Source: Ipomoea triloba (lineage: Eukaryota; Streptophyta; Magnoliopsida; Solanales; Convolvulaceae). Taken from it: 64,000 bases of DNA. The DNA lies in contig NC_044929.1 in assembly GCF_003576645.1 (NCBI RefSeq), positions 19,371,141 to 19,435,140 on the forward strand, in the 5' to 3' direction. The notes under the pieces were generated by a model. That model saw only the letters and a list, made by a program, of their open reading frames with translations, searched no databases and had not been told where the DNA came from. The translations under genes were made by a program, and so were the position numbers. Below are positions 11,451 to 22,739 of the stretch, piece by piece. Positions within the stretch are counted from its first letter, which is position 1. Every line of letters starts with the position of its first letter.

Positions 11451-13680
11451 CGTTACTCCCTAGCTTACTCGGCTATGCTCGCAGCTCGGTGGACTAATTA
11501 CTAGATAATTGGATAACCATCTTGACCTCAGATCCAACTCGTGCACTTTTGGTCTAACCCGTCAAAGCGATTAAGACAATCAAATAGTAACAGTGAGTTG
11601 AGAGGAGCATAGAGCGGTTGTACCAAGTGCAGAGACAAGGCACTTATTAGAACACTGCCTCATTAAGGAGCAATAGTTATGGAGAAGAGACACAATTATT
11701 AAAAGGTCGTTGTTCTCATTAATTATTGTACCTATTATACTTAGTAGCCATTGTATAGTACAAAAGTTGAGTCCCTGTGACTAGTAGGGGACACGGTAAA
11801 GCTTGTACTCAAAACTGGTAGTAATACGACTTGTTGTTTACTCACTGTTCATTGTACTCATACCCACACACACACACGTGTGGATCTCAGAGATAAATCA
11901 AAATTATAATGCATAAAGGGGTAGCCAAATGAGTAGAGCTTGATTCTCGTATATAATAATAGGTCTTGTGTAAGTGATTGAAGCATATTTTGTAACAAAC
12001 AAATACCCGGAGTATCGGGTTATCAATCCACAGGGAAGTAGGGCGTATCAAGTACTAGTTACTAATCCCCTCACAAGAAACTTATCCTATCGAAAATGAT
12101 GATTGATTGTTTGCAAATGTAGTAGTAAATAAAGAGAATAAAGAAAGCAAGTTGATGAAAACAAGAGAGTGAGAGTGTGATTTTCGGGTTCAAGTGTTTA
12201 ATCACCTAGTGCCAATCTAAAGTGAGATATTTAATTTAGGTTTAAACAAGTGTTTAAGATGCACATAAGGGAGGAATTATCCTCAAAACTCCAACAATAC
12301 ATGAACAAGGACAAGCATCTTAAACCCCCTTAACTAAAAGCTCTTTTCCAAGAAGCAATAGTTAAGTGCAATTGTGGGTGCCCTATTTTATATCCTAACT
12401 CCCATCAAGACATAAATATAGCAATGAAACAAGCAATTTGGATCCTTAATCACAAGCATCAACAATATAAAACACAATTGCAACATAAGTCATAAAACTC
12501 AAATATAAATATATCATTAAAGCATGAATAACTAGGCATAATAGGTTCATAAACACTTTTCATCCAAAAATCCCTAAGTTGTTTTAGTCAATCATGGCTA
12601 GTATTGAATTCAAAGCACACATGTTAAAGAGTTTACAAGAAACTAAGAAAGTAAAGGAAAAGGGGAAGATATTCTCCCAAATGTAGCCTTCCTAGCTTTT
12701 CCTTCTTGCTCCAAAGCCCTTGTAGCTCCTTGAGGTGACTATCTTCTCCCAAAAGTGTGGATCCCTCCTTGAATTCTTGAAGAGACAACACACCCTTTCA
12801 CTCACTCCTTTTTGTCTCCAAAAAACACAGCTCCCACTTAGGGTTTGAAGGGAAATGATGTTATATATAGTTGGGGTGGAGAGTGAGGGCAAAATAGAGA
12901 ATTCCGAGCATTAAAAATTGCATATCTAAGGATTCTTGATGTGTCGAACCATTACAGAGCATAAAATATGGCATTCTGCCTATTCTCGACGCGTCCAGAA
13001 TCCTCCTATGACACTGATCCAATTTGTAGGCTGATTTTGACCCTTTTTCCATCCGATCTACACTTTGATATCTTCATAAGAGTTGTATCCCTTGAAGTCT
13101 TCTTTCCAATGATGCAAGAATCACTTGAATTAGACATTCCTAGACTGAGATATGATCAAAATACTAAGATGTCGACATACTTAGCGCGAATTATAACTCT
13201 TTGGTCTTTTGACCATTTTTCCTTTCGATCTACACTTTGATATCTTCATAAGAGTTGTATCTCTTTAAGTCTTCTTTCCAATGGCGCAAGAACCACCTCA
13301 TTTGGATATTTTTAGGATGAGATATGTCGAATTACCGAGATGTCACCATGGTTGTGCGAATTACAACGCTTTGATCTTTTGCTCCACTTTTCCCTTGTTT
13401 TGTTCTTGTGATCAAATCCATTGAAAGTGCCACTCTTTGGCTCCCTTGGAAGTATTTTAGCCACCTCTTTATCATCATATTGGCTCCCTTTGACACCTAA
13501 TGCATCCAAATGTATGAAAGTATTCATCTTTGCTTCAAAAGCTTTCCAAATCTAACTCCTTGCAAAATAACACAATTTAGTCCTAATCTCATGAAATTTG
13601 GAATGATCTATAAGCAAAATGAATTAGTAAAAAGAATAAAAATATAAACAAATAAATACTTATTAGTAAGATCATCCCAC
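11451..13680. repeat. Gypsy LTR-like non-coding relic with internal duplication
   Basis: No coding signal is seen. The text near 11990-12060 (AGTATCGGGTTATCAATCCA) resembles a motif widely found in plant gypsy LTRs (from memory, unverified). A direct duplication of about 171 bases covers 13057-13370: the phrase starting GATCTACACTTTGATATC occurs at about 13057 and again at about 13228. The element's ends were not found. Confidence 0.45.
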
Positions 13681-13688
13681 GGTGATAT

Positions 13689-13770
13689 GTGCAATACTTT
13701 TTAGTTAAAATATAATAGTTTTTATAACTACTTAGAAAATTATTACATCTTAACTAAAAAGTATTATATG
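13689..13770. mobile_element. Short hairpin / MITE-like inverted repeat
   Basis: The two arms (ATACTTTTTAGTTAA and its inverse) pair over about 30 bases around a short centre. The length of about 80 bases suggests a minimal MITE or MITE scar. Confidence 0.5.
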
Positions 13771-14112
13771 TCTAACGTGAGACTATGTCATACAAGACTT
13801 ACTCAATACACAAAGGTTACGAGTTTAATGTTTGTTAACATCTTTGATCGAGCCTGCCACATGGAGTTTTCCTAGTGAAATTTACTTTAATCAAATTTAG
13901 CTATTAAGTATCTTTATACTTGAACATTAAAATTTCACGAAAAATAGTATATTGTTGGCGAATAAGAAATGGTCTGACTCGCGTTATTTACTTATTTTGC
14001 ATGAGATATGAAAAATATACAACTAAACACTTTTTAGAGAATAGTTCACCAATTAAATGATGAAAGTGACAAATAAAAATTCTGAGATATATACTTATCT
14101 TAAAGTCATCAA

Positions 14113-14432
14113 TGTTATAAAATATTAACAATAATTGTGATTTTACGAAGAATGAAGAACACTGAAATGGGGAAGGAGAAAGCACACTGCAATATTATTG
14201 ATGTTTTCTGGAGTGATCTTTACAAGGGGGAGAGCTGATTGTTTATACTGGCATGGAATGAGTAAACAAATATATATATACAGTAAATTGATATAATTGT
14301 TCTAGCCTAATTGGTTGGTCAAAAGGCTACAAGCAAACTCCATGATTCCAGTGTTCCCTTGTTGTTATCTGATGATGGATCAGACCTCTAGCTGCATTTG
14401 GATATCCACCATTTTCTGTTTGTTTCATAACA
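14113..14432 (-). repeat. 3' LTR of the non-autonomous element
   Basis: 320 bp; on the minus strand it starts TGTTATGAAAC and ends TTTTATAACA. It is identical by eye to 19056-19375. Confidence 0.93.
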
Positions 14433-14442
14433 CTCCCCCTTG
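14433..14442 (-). other. Polypurine tract
   Basis: The minus strand reads AAGGGGGAG directly before the 3' LTR, the expected place for plus-strand priming. It confirms the minus orientation. Confidence 0.85.
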
Positions 14443-14461
14443 GATGTCCAAATGTTGAACA

Positions 14462-14845
14462 CTATATTGCCTCGTTAAAAACCTTACCAAAGAAAAACCC
14501 GGTGGGAATAAAAACTTTGGGTAAGGGAAAAAGAGTACAATATGTGCTCCCCCTGATAAAGACATTATTGAAGATCATGTTTATGTGCTCCTCCTCGTTT
14601 CTGGAGATTTTTGAGATGATGCCATACGGATTAATAACGTTCTCCATTGGCCATCATCTTATCATACTCATGCCTCATTAAAAACCTCGCTAGAAAAACA
14701 CAGTGGGAAAAACCTAGCCGAGGGAAAAAGAGTACATGGTATGTTTAATTATGTATTACACTGGTTGCCTCATTAAAAAACCTTACGCTAAGAAAACCCA
14801 GTGGGAAAAAAAAAACTTAGCTAAGGGAAAAAGAGTACAACCATA
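14462..14845. repeat. Three diverged copies of a 3'-UTR-like repeat
   Basis: Each copy has the pattern GCCTCRTTAAAAACCT, then an AAAACCCRGTGGGAA block, then GGGAAAAAGAGTACA. They start near 14468, 14671 and 14767. Similar phrases recur in plant copia elements (from memory). Their role is unknown. Confidence 0.7.
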
Positions 14846-17800
14846 TCCCCAACATAAATTTCAGAGCATAATATTCGTGATTCATTATGCTCCCCCTGAA
14901 GATAACATTATTCAAATCCCTTATTTTAAACTTCAAAATGTAGAGGAATTTTGTGAACAATCATGTTCAACTATCAGTGGGGTGAATATATTTCATAATA
15001 ATTGTGTGACTCTTTTTAGAGCTCACGTGGGTATAATACTGACATCATCATGTCTATTTAATTTTCATAATATACCCACAATCCTCATTGTCCTCTTATA
15101 GAACAATGGTGTAAATTATAGTACAATCAGTTTTTGGGACTTGGCATCACGGGAATATAATAATAGCCAGTATCCGAGTAGCTCATTATATATTGGCTTG
15201 TCTAAGTAGCCAACCAGAATCATTTATGGGTTAACTGGTGTATAAATTTCTTTTCAAGGAAATACTCGATCTTTCAAGTCGAGATAATATTAAGCTTTCA
15301 CATACAAGCTTTTCATTTCAAAATCCCCGTTTTTATACATGAGCTAACATCATTAAGCTCTTTATATATTTCATTGATGTTGATACTGCATCAATATTGA
15401 CTGAAATGTTCATTAGTAACTCTTTATTGGACACACAATGGCACATATTATTCCTTCTTCACGAGGATAATAACTCCATTCGCAACTCTTTAAAGAGTAC
15501 ATAATGACACATAATATAAGCATATTTCTTCTTCAGGAAGAAAATTTCTCAGTCAGTCATCAACTGATTCAGGTCATATTTAGACCTTCATATTGCGATT
15601 TTCGCTTTCTCTTATATTAAGAACTTTCAAATCCATCACGGATTTTTCAAATATACTGTCCAATGACCCATATTTATGCGGTCATGACTTCAATCATATA
15701 TTATCCAATGACCCATTTTTATGCGGTCATGATATTTATTAACTGCATATTATTCACTGCCAATGATATAATCAGCGAAACTTATTGCCATCCATTTCTG
15801 ATGAGGATATGGGAGAGTATAACAATTATGGGTATCTGTGTAAACCCATGAGCTCCAAGCCTCACCTTTTATCACATCATTATTCTCTTTTGTACCAACA
15901 CCTATTCAACAGTGTGTACACATAATATAGAGAATAGCGAGCTGAGCTATTTGCCTTCCTTAATTGCTCATTTTATTTATCAATTAATCAAGGCACTTCT
16001 TATGCCTAATTCTGGCCAGATTGAGCAATTATAAAGGCAATTGAGTTGTCGACAACATTTTCATAATTTTCTCCCATATCCATAATAATTCATGGCAATT
16101 TCAAAATCAACCAGATAATAGTCATTTCCCATCAACATTTATATCTAGTTGTTTCGCATCCCAGTATTAATTATTTGGTGCACCACTGGGTATTTCGTCC
16201 TTTGACGAATGTCTCTTTTAGACATCATTGATAGATATATCAATAGATATATATTTGGCAGGAATTAATAATCTATTGAACATTCAGTTCAGTCAATCTA
16301 GTATGTGGATTTTTGAAGATCTTTTCATTTTATGAAATTTTCTCGGCATTCAAATTTTCAAAATAATTAATTTGGGCACATATCTCCCCCTAATGCCGTG
16401 AAAATGATCTTCATGCAGTCTGCGTATCAAATGATCTCGTATCATGGGCTCTAGATTTTTATACAATACATGGATATTTATAATCAACATGTATATCTAG
16501 CTTATTTAATAGCCCGTAGAGATACGCAATGATGTGAAAATAAAATAGACTGCATATTAATAAAACACAGATTTTGGGAAATGTCCAAATTTTACCACGT
16601 ACTAGATGTAAGTAGATGGTATTCATTTTATGCAGTATATCAGATTTTGATAAAAACAGTAGTATATCAATTTTGATCTCCCCAATATATAATTTCTATT
16701 TAAGCATGCTTAATATGGGAGACTACTATTTGACATACATACAATGTCCAATATTATTAATTCAAATCTGACATTTCAATATTTAGCCCAAAGTGACCCA
16801 ATTGCTCATGTCATAATTTAAAATAATTTGGGTTTTTAAATCGTAACATCTTATATACTCAAGCGTATATGCAATCATATAATGTATATGATATGATAGA
16901 TACAGCAAATACATAATTTAAAAGCAATAATAAGTGGAATAAGAAGTAAGGCATATATGATTCCACATTATATCATAAAGTGCCGAAATAGCTTTAATCA
17001 AAATTAAAACAATTAAAGTGAAAAACACTTTACTTTTATAATAGGATGCCAAGCTAATCCATTTTCTCAATTTATGAGAAATCATCATCATCATTATCAT
17101 TATCATCACATATTCAGGATGATTTAATCAGTCGTGCCAAAACTTAAAATTATTCAAATCAGTAAACTTTTAGTTTACAATAAGATTGGCTACAATGACA
17201 CTCTTTCTAATGCAATATAATCATGAGGAAAAGAGGAGAATTTTGCAATACACATTTCTTCCCTGATATTGCCTTTGTAAAAGAATTCTCAATTCATGTC
17301 TTTTATAGTCTCAACATGACATTAGTCATTACAAATATTCAAATTCAATAAATTTCTATGAGACTTTGGAGGGAACAACGCAATACAATTTTCAATAAAT
17401 TTGTTCCTCCAGGCAATAATATATTGGCTCATTCAGAGCTTTCAATCATCTCGTACTACCAAACATTGTAGTAACAAATTCCTCATCTTTTCAATGTACA
17501 GAAACACTTTGCACTTTTAATCATTGTATGTGTGGTTGCACTATCCACAACACATACGTTTTTCTCATTCCTTTCTTGATCCAATCAAGAGTGATGATGT
17601 ATTCATTTGCTTCTTTGAAGCATATATCCTTTAAGGATTAGACATCACATGATTTATCATGGATCACATCCAATTTTCTCCATATGGTATTTAATTTGGA
17701 GATAGCATATGCCAAACAAGCATAATTATACAATTTTTATCCCATGATTTTGATAAACATATCGAAATATATTTCTTTTATAACATTTGGGATAAACTTT

Positions 17801-18449
17801 ATGGCCTTTAGCATAATATTAATTATGCCAAATTTTATTTCATGCTGATTCACATAGCCATAGCATGAGAGAGCAATTTGTGACACAAATTAATTGTCCC
17901 ATAATATACATANCAATATTTTATATTTCAGATGCTCTCGAAATTTAATCATCAATTGGATGCAAATATATAGATCATATTTTTATCATGTCATAATAAT
18001 AATTTTAGGGAAATATGATCAGTGATTGATAATATTTTATCATATTTAAAATATTAGAAAGCAGCAAACCTTAACGGTCAAAAACTCCGACATAATATTT
18101 CAATAATTATTTTCTGTTATGCTCCGCAATTGTCTAGAGTTTGCATGCCTTGATGTCAAGGTCCCGAAAAACACCTATAGCATTCCAACCATCTTGACAG
18201 AATGACGGGGACCTATAAATCAAAACAAATATCATCATCCATAATAATTACTCCATTATCTATTATTATATATATAATAATATATAATTCGCCGAAAGTT
18301 ATGCTTATTTAGCTATTGGCATATGTATATACTACTTAGTATAATATATATATATGCATTATATATAAGGTGGTGGGGAATCCCACTACCTCAAGTAGTA
18401 TATATAATATCTTATATACTTATTATATATGATATAATAATTTAAATAA
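14846..18449. other. AT-rich interior of the non-autonomous element
   Basis: Mostly decayed sequence without long frames. CATAATAT-like and ATTATATG-like phrases are frequent, and duplicated short segments occur (for example near 15660 and 15705: CCAATGACCCATNTTTATGC). One n lies at 17913. Apart from the protease remnant nothing coding was recognised. Confidence 0.6.
17470..17570 (-). pseudogene. Decayed Ty1/copia aspartic protease remnant
   Basis: On the minus strand near 17560-17522 the text reads CVVDSATTHTMIK, close to the copia protease motif (DSGTTHT-type). It is followed, through stops, by a segment ending NILLPGGTN that fits the downstream protease region. The catalytic DSG is changed to DSA and the frame is broken. 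This ties the element's ancestry to copia. Confidence 0.6.
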
Positions 18450-19055
18450 GTGGGAGAGTGGAATCATGTCTCCCTGTCCTTTTCTTTGCCATGCTTCTTT
18501 ATGCTTTCCAGCAATAATCAACAACAGCATACACCATCGCCGGTCACCGGGAAACACCGCCGCTCAAGATGTCGACGGAAGAGCACCACCGTCGCTGCAG
18601 ACGCATGGATTGCTGTGGGCTGGAGCGGTGGAGCACGGTGACGGTGGCAGTGGTATGGTTCGACATGGTGGTTGCGAAGGCGGCGTCAGTGGAGCGGAGA
18701 GACGCCGCTGCCGTTCAGTCGCCTGCTATGCCGTCTCCAACTGCCGCCGCTATCAGTCCGTCTTCGTTGGAAGTCAACCGTCGTCGCACCATCGACGCAA
18801 CAACAGATCGGAGGATGTTATCGTGGATGTGACAGTGGTGTCGGCGGCAGTGGCATCGCGGTGGTGGCCGCGGCGGTGCAAGGTGCCGGCGTTGGATTGC
18901 CAAGATAGTGGTACGGAGGTGATGGTTTTGTGTGTTTTTATTTTATTTATTTTCATCTTTGGTCTGGCCGGAAAAAATGGTGACCACCAGGAAAAATTGG
19001 TGTTCACCGGCGAATTGGATGGGTTTGGTTTCGGAGCACTTTCGTGCTGATAACG
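18450..19055 (-). other. GC-rich 5' leader of the non-autonomous element
   Basis: Sharply richer in G and C than the rest of the interior and placed directly after the 5' LTR and primer site in element orientation. Several overlapping frames exist (longest 194 codons on the plus strand, 18466-19050), but they are antisense to the element, rich in Arg and Ser, and match nothing I know. The block may be a packaging leader or captured host DNA. Confidence 0.5.
19042..19055 (-). other. Unusual primer-binding site matching tRNA-Ile anticodon arm
   Basis: Directly after the 5' LTR the minus strand reads CGTTATCAGCACGA. It is not the common initiator-Met 3'-end site. It is complementary to the anticodon stem-loop of plant tRNA-Ile(AAU), as I recall that sequence, provided the wobble A34 is inosine and pairs like G. 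Priming would then use a 5' tRNA half ending near position 40. This is an inference from remembered tRNA sequence. Confidence 0.55.
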
Positions 19056-19375
19056 TGTTATAAAATATTAACAATAATTGTGATTTTACGAAGAATGAAG
19101 AACACTGAAATGGGGAAGGAGAAAGCACACTGCAATATTATTGATGTTTTCTGGAGTGATCTTTACAAGGGGGAGAGCTGATTGTTTATACTGGCATGGA
19201 ATGAGTAAACAAATATATATATACAGTAAATTGATATAATTGTTCTAGCCTAATTGGTTGGTCAAAAGGCTACAAGCAAACTCCATGATTCCAGTGTTCC
19301 CTTGTTGTTATCTGATGATGGATCAGACCTCTAGCTGCATTTGGATATCCACCATTTTCTGTTTGTTTCATAACA
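19056..19375 (-). repeat. 5' LTR of the non-autonomous element
   Basis: 320 bp, identical by eye to 14113-14432. It is flanked on its right by the target-site copy ATCAA. Confidence 0.93.
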
Positions 19376-19529
19376 ATCAATTCATTGTTAGTGGGGATTG
19401 CATGCATCAATGGTTAGATTTGTCATCCTACATGACCGGCCACCCATTCCACCCTACTTATCCTTTCAAAATATAAATTGTTAATATTTATCTATTTTAT
19501 ATACTAATTAAAATACAAGTCTTAATACG

Positions 19530-20112
19530 CCCCCTCAAGATTAAGGTTCTCAAAAGAGAATATTGAGCTTGTCCCTTAGAAGATTGAATCTAGAAATGGT
19601 GAGTAATTTGGTGGAGAGATGTTTGCCAGTTGGTCCTTTGTAGAGATGTAGTTCACTTGTACCTCCTTTGATGCTACTTGTCATGATCAAAGTGAAAGTT
19701 TATTTCTACATGCTTAGTTCAGACATAAAAAACATGATTTGCACATAGATACGTAATATCAAGATTGTTACACTAGAGTCGAGGTAATTTTGCTACGGTG
19801 AGTCCAAGTTCACAAATGAGAGCAACTAACCATATTACTTCTACTCAGACATCTACTATAGCTTTGCATTCTATTTTTGTTGAGGATCTAGGCACTATCT
19901 TTTGCTTCTGACAAGCCCAAGAGATTAAATTTTTTCCAATGAAGATAGCAAAGCCACTAGTGGATTTAGTCATCCGGGCACCCCACCCAATTAGGGTCCG
20001 AGAAAGCATGAATATCTTCAAAGTTAGATTTCGTAAAACGTAGTCCGTAGTCTAGAGCCTCTTTGACATACCTTAGAACTCGTTTGAGTGCCACCCAGTA
20101 GTGCTCAGTGTT
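19530..20112 (-). pseudogene. Decayed Ty1/copia RNase H and pol 3' end
   Basis: Minus-strand translation in several frames gives copia RNase H phrases in order: ALKRVLRYVKEALDYGLRF, then FSDPNWVGCPDD, then SWACQKQKIVPRSSTKIECK, then a TKHVEINFHF segment and TKDQLA-like text. Stops and frameshifts break it. A purine tract (GAGGGGGC on the minus strand, near 19528-19536) marks where the 3' LTR would begin. It is unrelated to the young element at 14113-19375, which inserted nearby. Confidence 0.78.
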
Positions 20113-21815
20113 GGTCTACTGATGAGAACAAGAATTTCTATGTTTACAAAGTACAAGAAGTGAGGTATTTATAGGGATAGAAGAGACACTCCTAGCTAGA
20201 GCATGAGTAGTAAAAGTAAAGTTACAATAATATACTGAAATAGATTGGGAATCATACACATGATAAAATCCTAATATGGGGAAATAAAAGTATATTAAAA
20301 TTTTATAATTTAATAATATATAAATTCATGACTTAAAAAAATGTATCTACTATTATATTTTTAAACCACTTTAATATAATCTTGATTTTAATATAAGACA
20401 ATGATAATATTCCTGCACCGCACATAGAACAACTAATAATGATATGGAGTAATAATAATAGAAATAATTGTTTTATATTTATCGACTGCTTATCTATGAA
20501 CTGATTTACTTATTATGAGTTAATTAAGTGAAGTGTGGGTAAAAAGTTTGGGAATAAAATTTAAGAAACTGAATTGGATTATCCAAGAGATAAGTAAGTT
20601 TAATTAGAGTGTTTAAGGTAGATTAAGCAGCAGAGAAACAGAGATTTTGATAAGACATATGTACGGTGAGAAATGTTAATGTGATGTGTGAGTTTGATTG
20701 AGGGAAAATAGAAAAATGCATTATTGGCACTGAATTCAAGTTTCCAACTCAAACCGCACTAACTAGTTTTGACTATAATCACCAATGCATAGCACCCTGC
20801 CCCTCTTTTACTGTTCAATGGGACCTTCCTTAACTCGCCTGCCTCCCTCTAACTTCACTACTTTTCCTTCAAATAGTAATATTGCGGAGAATTCTTTTTC
20901 CAATTTCCTCACTATGGAATAATTATAATAATTCTTTAGAAAAAAAAAAAACACTTTATTCATTATCTTGTTCCATCAACATATGTGGTTTGACTATAAA
21001 AGTTTTGTTTTCTTAAATAAAATATTTTATTTAAACACGTGAATGAAGCAAAAAATTCAAAAAATCCACCATATTATATATCTTTAGTTAATAAATTATG
21101 TATATATTATAATTAACAATTTAACTTATTATGTACCTTCAATTAATAAATTATGTGTCTACTAAAATTAACATATTACGTACTTTTTAACTTATTTAAC
21201 TGGAGATATATAATCTAAATATATTTTAGATCATGACACAATATAAAGTGAACCCTATTCTATAGTATAATTTGCACAATACCGCACTCTTATTAATCAA
21301 ATTCAATTTGACCCTATCAATTAATACCCATAGAGTACTCGAGTCAAATCTGTCCCAAACCTATTTAAGAGAGGAAAAAAAAAACTACTAAATATAATTA
21401 TCACTAACAAGTGAAAGCGAAAGTGTGTGTGGTATACATATAGTTGAAATCTATAGTTTAAGGGTTTTCGACGCAAAAATAAAATAGGTATCAGACTACA
21501 CTGTCAGTTGCTATGCATGTTGTCGACTTGTCCAATAATCAATCGCGCTACTGCTAGTAGCACAGGACTGATCACCGAATACTAATCATTTGAATGAGAT
21601 GAAACAACCAGTAGTTGAAGCATAGTACTTTCAGACAGCCTCATACCCAAACTTCTCTACCATCACGTAAATATATGTGAAACCAAAACTTAGGAGATTT
21701 GATGAGATATCACCTCAAATTTCCATTTCCATAAAACATGAAAAATCACGTTTTTTTTTTCTCAAACCTGTCCACAATCCCATCTAACCTGTGTTCTTTA
21801 CAGGGCGAGAAATTT
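20113..21815. other. AT-rich intergenic DNA
   Basis: The first 200 bases may be LTR remnant of the copia relic. The rest holds A/T runs (for example 20940-20952) and diverged phrases such as AATTAATAAATTATGT near 21085 and 21138. No gene, RNA or complete transposon was recognised. Confidence 0.5.
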
Positions 21816-21819
21816 GTAC

Positions 21820-22132
21820 ACAAGATGAGTGAGTACTAGCTCAAGAAATAAACTCCGCTAAAACATTTATATTGATATATCAGTATCTGAAACTGTATGA
21901 CAAGATATACATGCTGTTGCCTCCCTTGTAATATGCCTAGAGGCAAAAGGGGACTTGCGAACAAACTAAGAGGGATCCCCTGCTATGTCAAAAGGTGGTA
22001 ATATTACCGACGGACGAGGTGCATCCTATTTGTATTTTAAGCTAAGCTGTTCAGATGTACTACAGTTCACCACCAAGAAAATGGGAAGAAAAATCGTCTA
22101 GCTGGAAAGAGTAGAGAAAAGAATTACGGTAC
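21820..22132 (-). other. Candidate 3' terminal exon / 3' UTR of SIZ1
   Basis: On the minus strand a good acceptor (TCTTGCAG, ending at 22133) lies about 600 bases downstream of the SIZ1 stop and is followed by non-repetitive sequence of mixed composition. If the donor were GTAGAG at 22743, which overlaps the stop codon, the frame would run on for 23 more codons and stop at 22060-22062. If the donor lies after the stop, this would be a spliced 3' UTR. Sequence alone does not decide. Confidence 0.35.
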
Positions 22133-22739
22133 CTGCAAGAAAATAAGTAAGGAAGAAGTTAGAAGCAAGTAGATCCAGGCATTTATTGTGCTTGTTATGT
22201 ACTTATGCCATATGAATGACCTAAACTCTGAAACAATCACAGACTTCAAAGAGTACAACGTAACTAAAGGTACCATGAGCAGCTACAGGTACCAAGAGCA
22301 GCTACGTATTGAGTGTAATCTCTCTACAACTCTACTATATACCAATTATATTTCTTATGTTAATGGGGAGGACTGGAAGACTAACAAATACGGATAAAAA
22401 TCCTTTTAAGGATTAATACATACATGGTTATCAGATTTTTACAAGCAGCCATGCTTTCTGAAATGAAAAGAAAATAATTTCTGTAGTTCAGAGCTTACCA
22501 AGAAAAGAAACTCCCAAGACACCAAAAGCATGTTAGTAAGGCAGTTTCTTTCTATTGTTCATGGACTGTCAATATCCTCAAACGATCTTCTGGCAGACAA
22601 ATCTCTATAGACCTATAGATATATTGCAGCTTCCAGTAGAAATACATAAAATAATTATGGAAGAGCATCCGCATATTTAAGTTTTTTGAAAAGTAATCAG
22701 CTTTTTTTTCACACAATCACTACCTCTTTAGTCTTTACT

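Larger units (their letters stand above)
14113..19375 (-). mobile_element. Complete non-autonomous copia-derived LTR element (5263 bp)
   Basis: Two 320-bp LTRs (14113-14432 and 19056-19375) match at every base I compared. They are flanked by the 5-bp target duplication ATCAA (14108-14112 and 19376-19380). Orientation is minus: a purine tract lies beside the left LTR and a primer site beside the right LTR. The 4.6-kb interior has no usable gag-pol; only a decayed copia protease motif near 17522-17560 was recognised. Identical LTRs with a dead interior mean the element was copied recently by proteins supplied in trans. Confidence 0.93.

Noticed and set aside
18466..19050. 194-codon ORF as a host gene
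   Set aside because: It is antisense to the young LTR element, lies in its GC-rich leader, and shows no domain.
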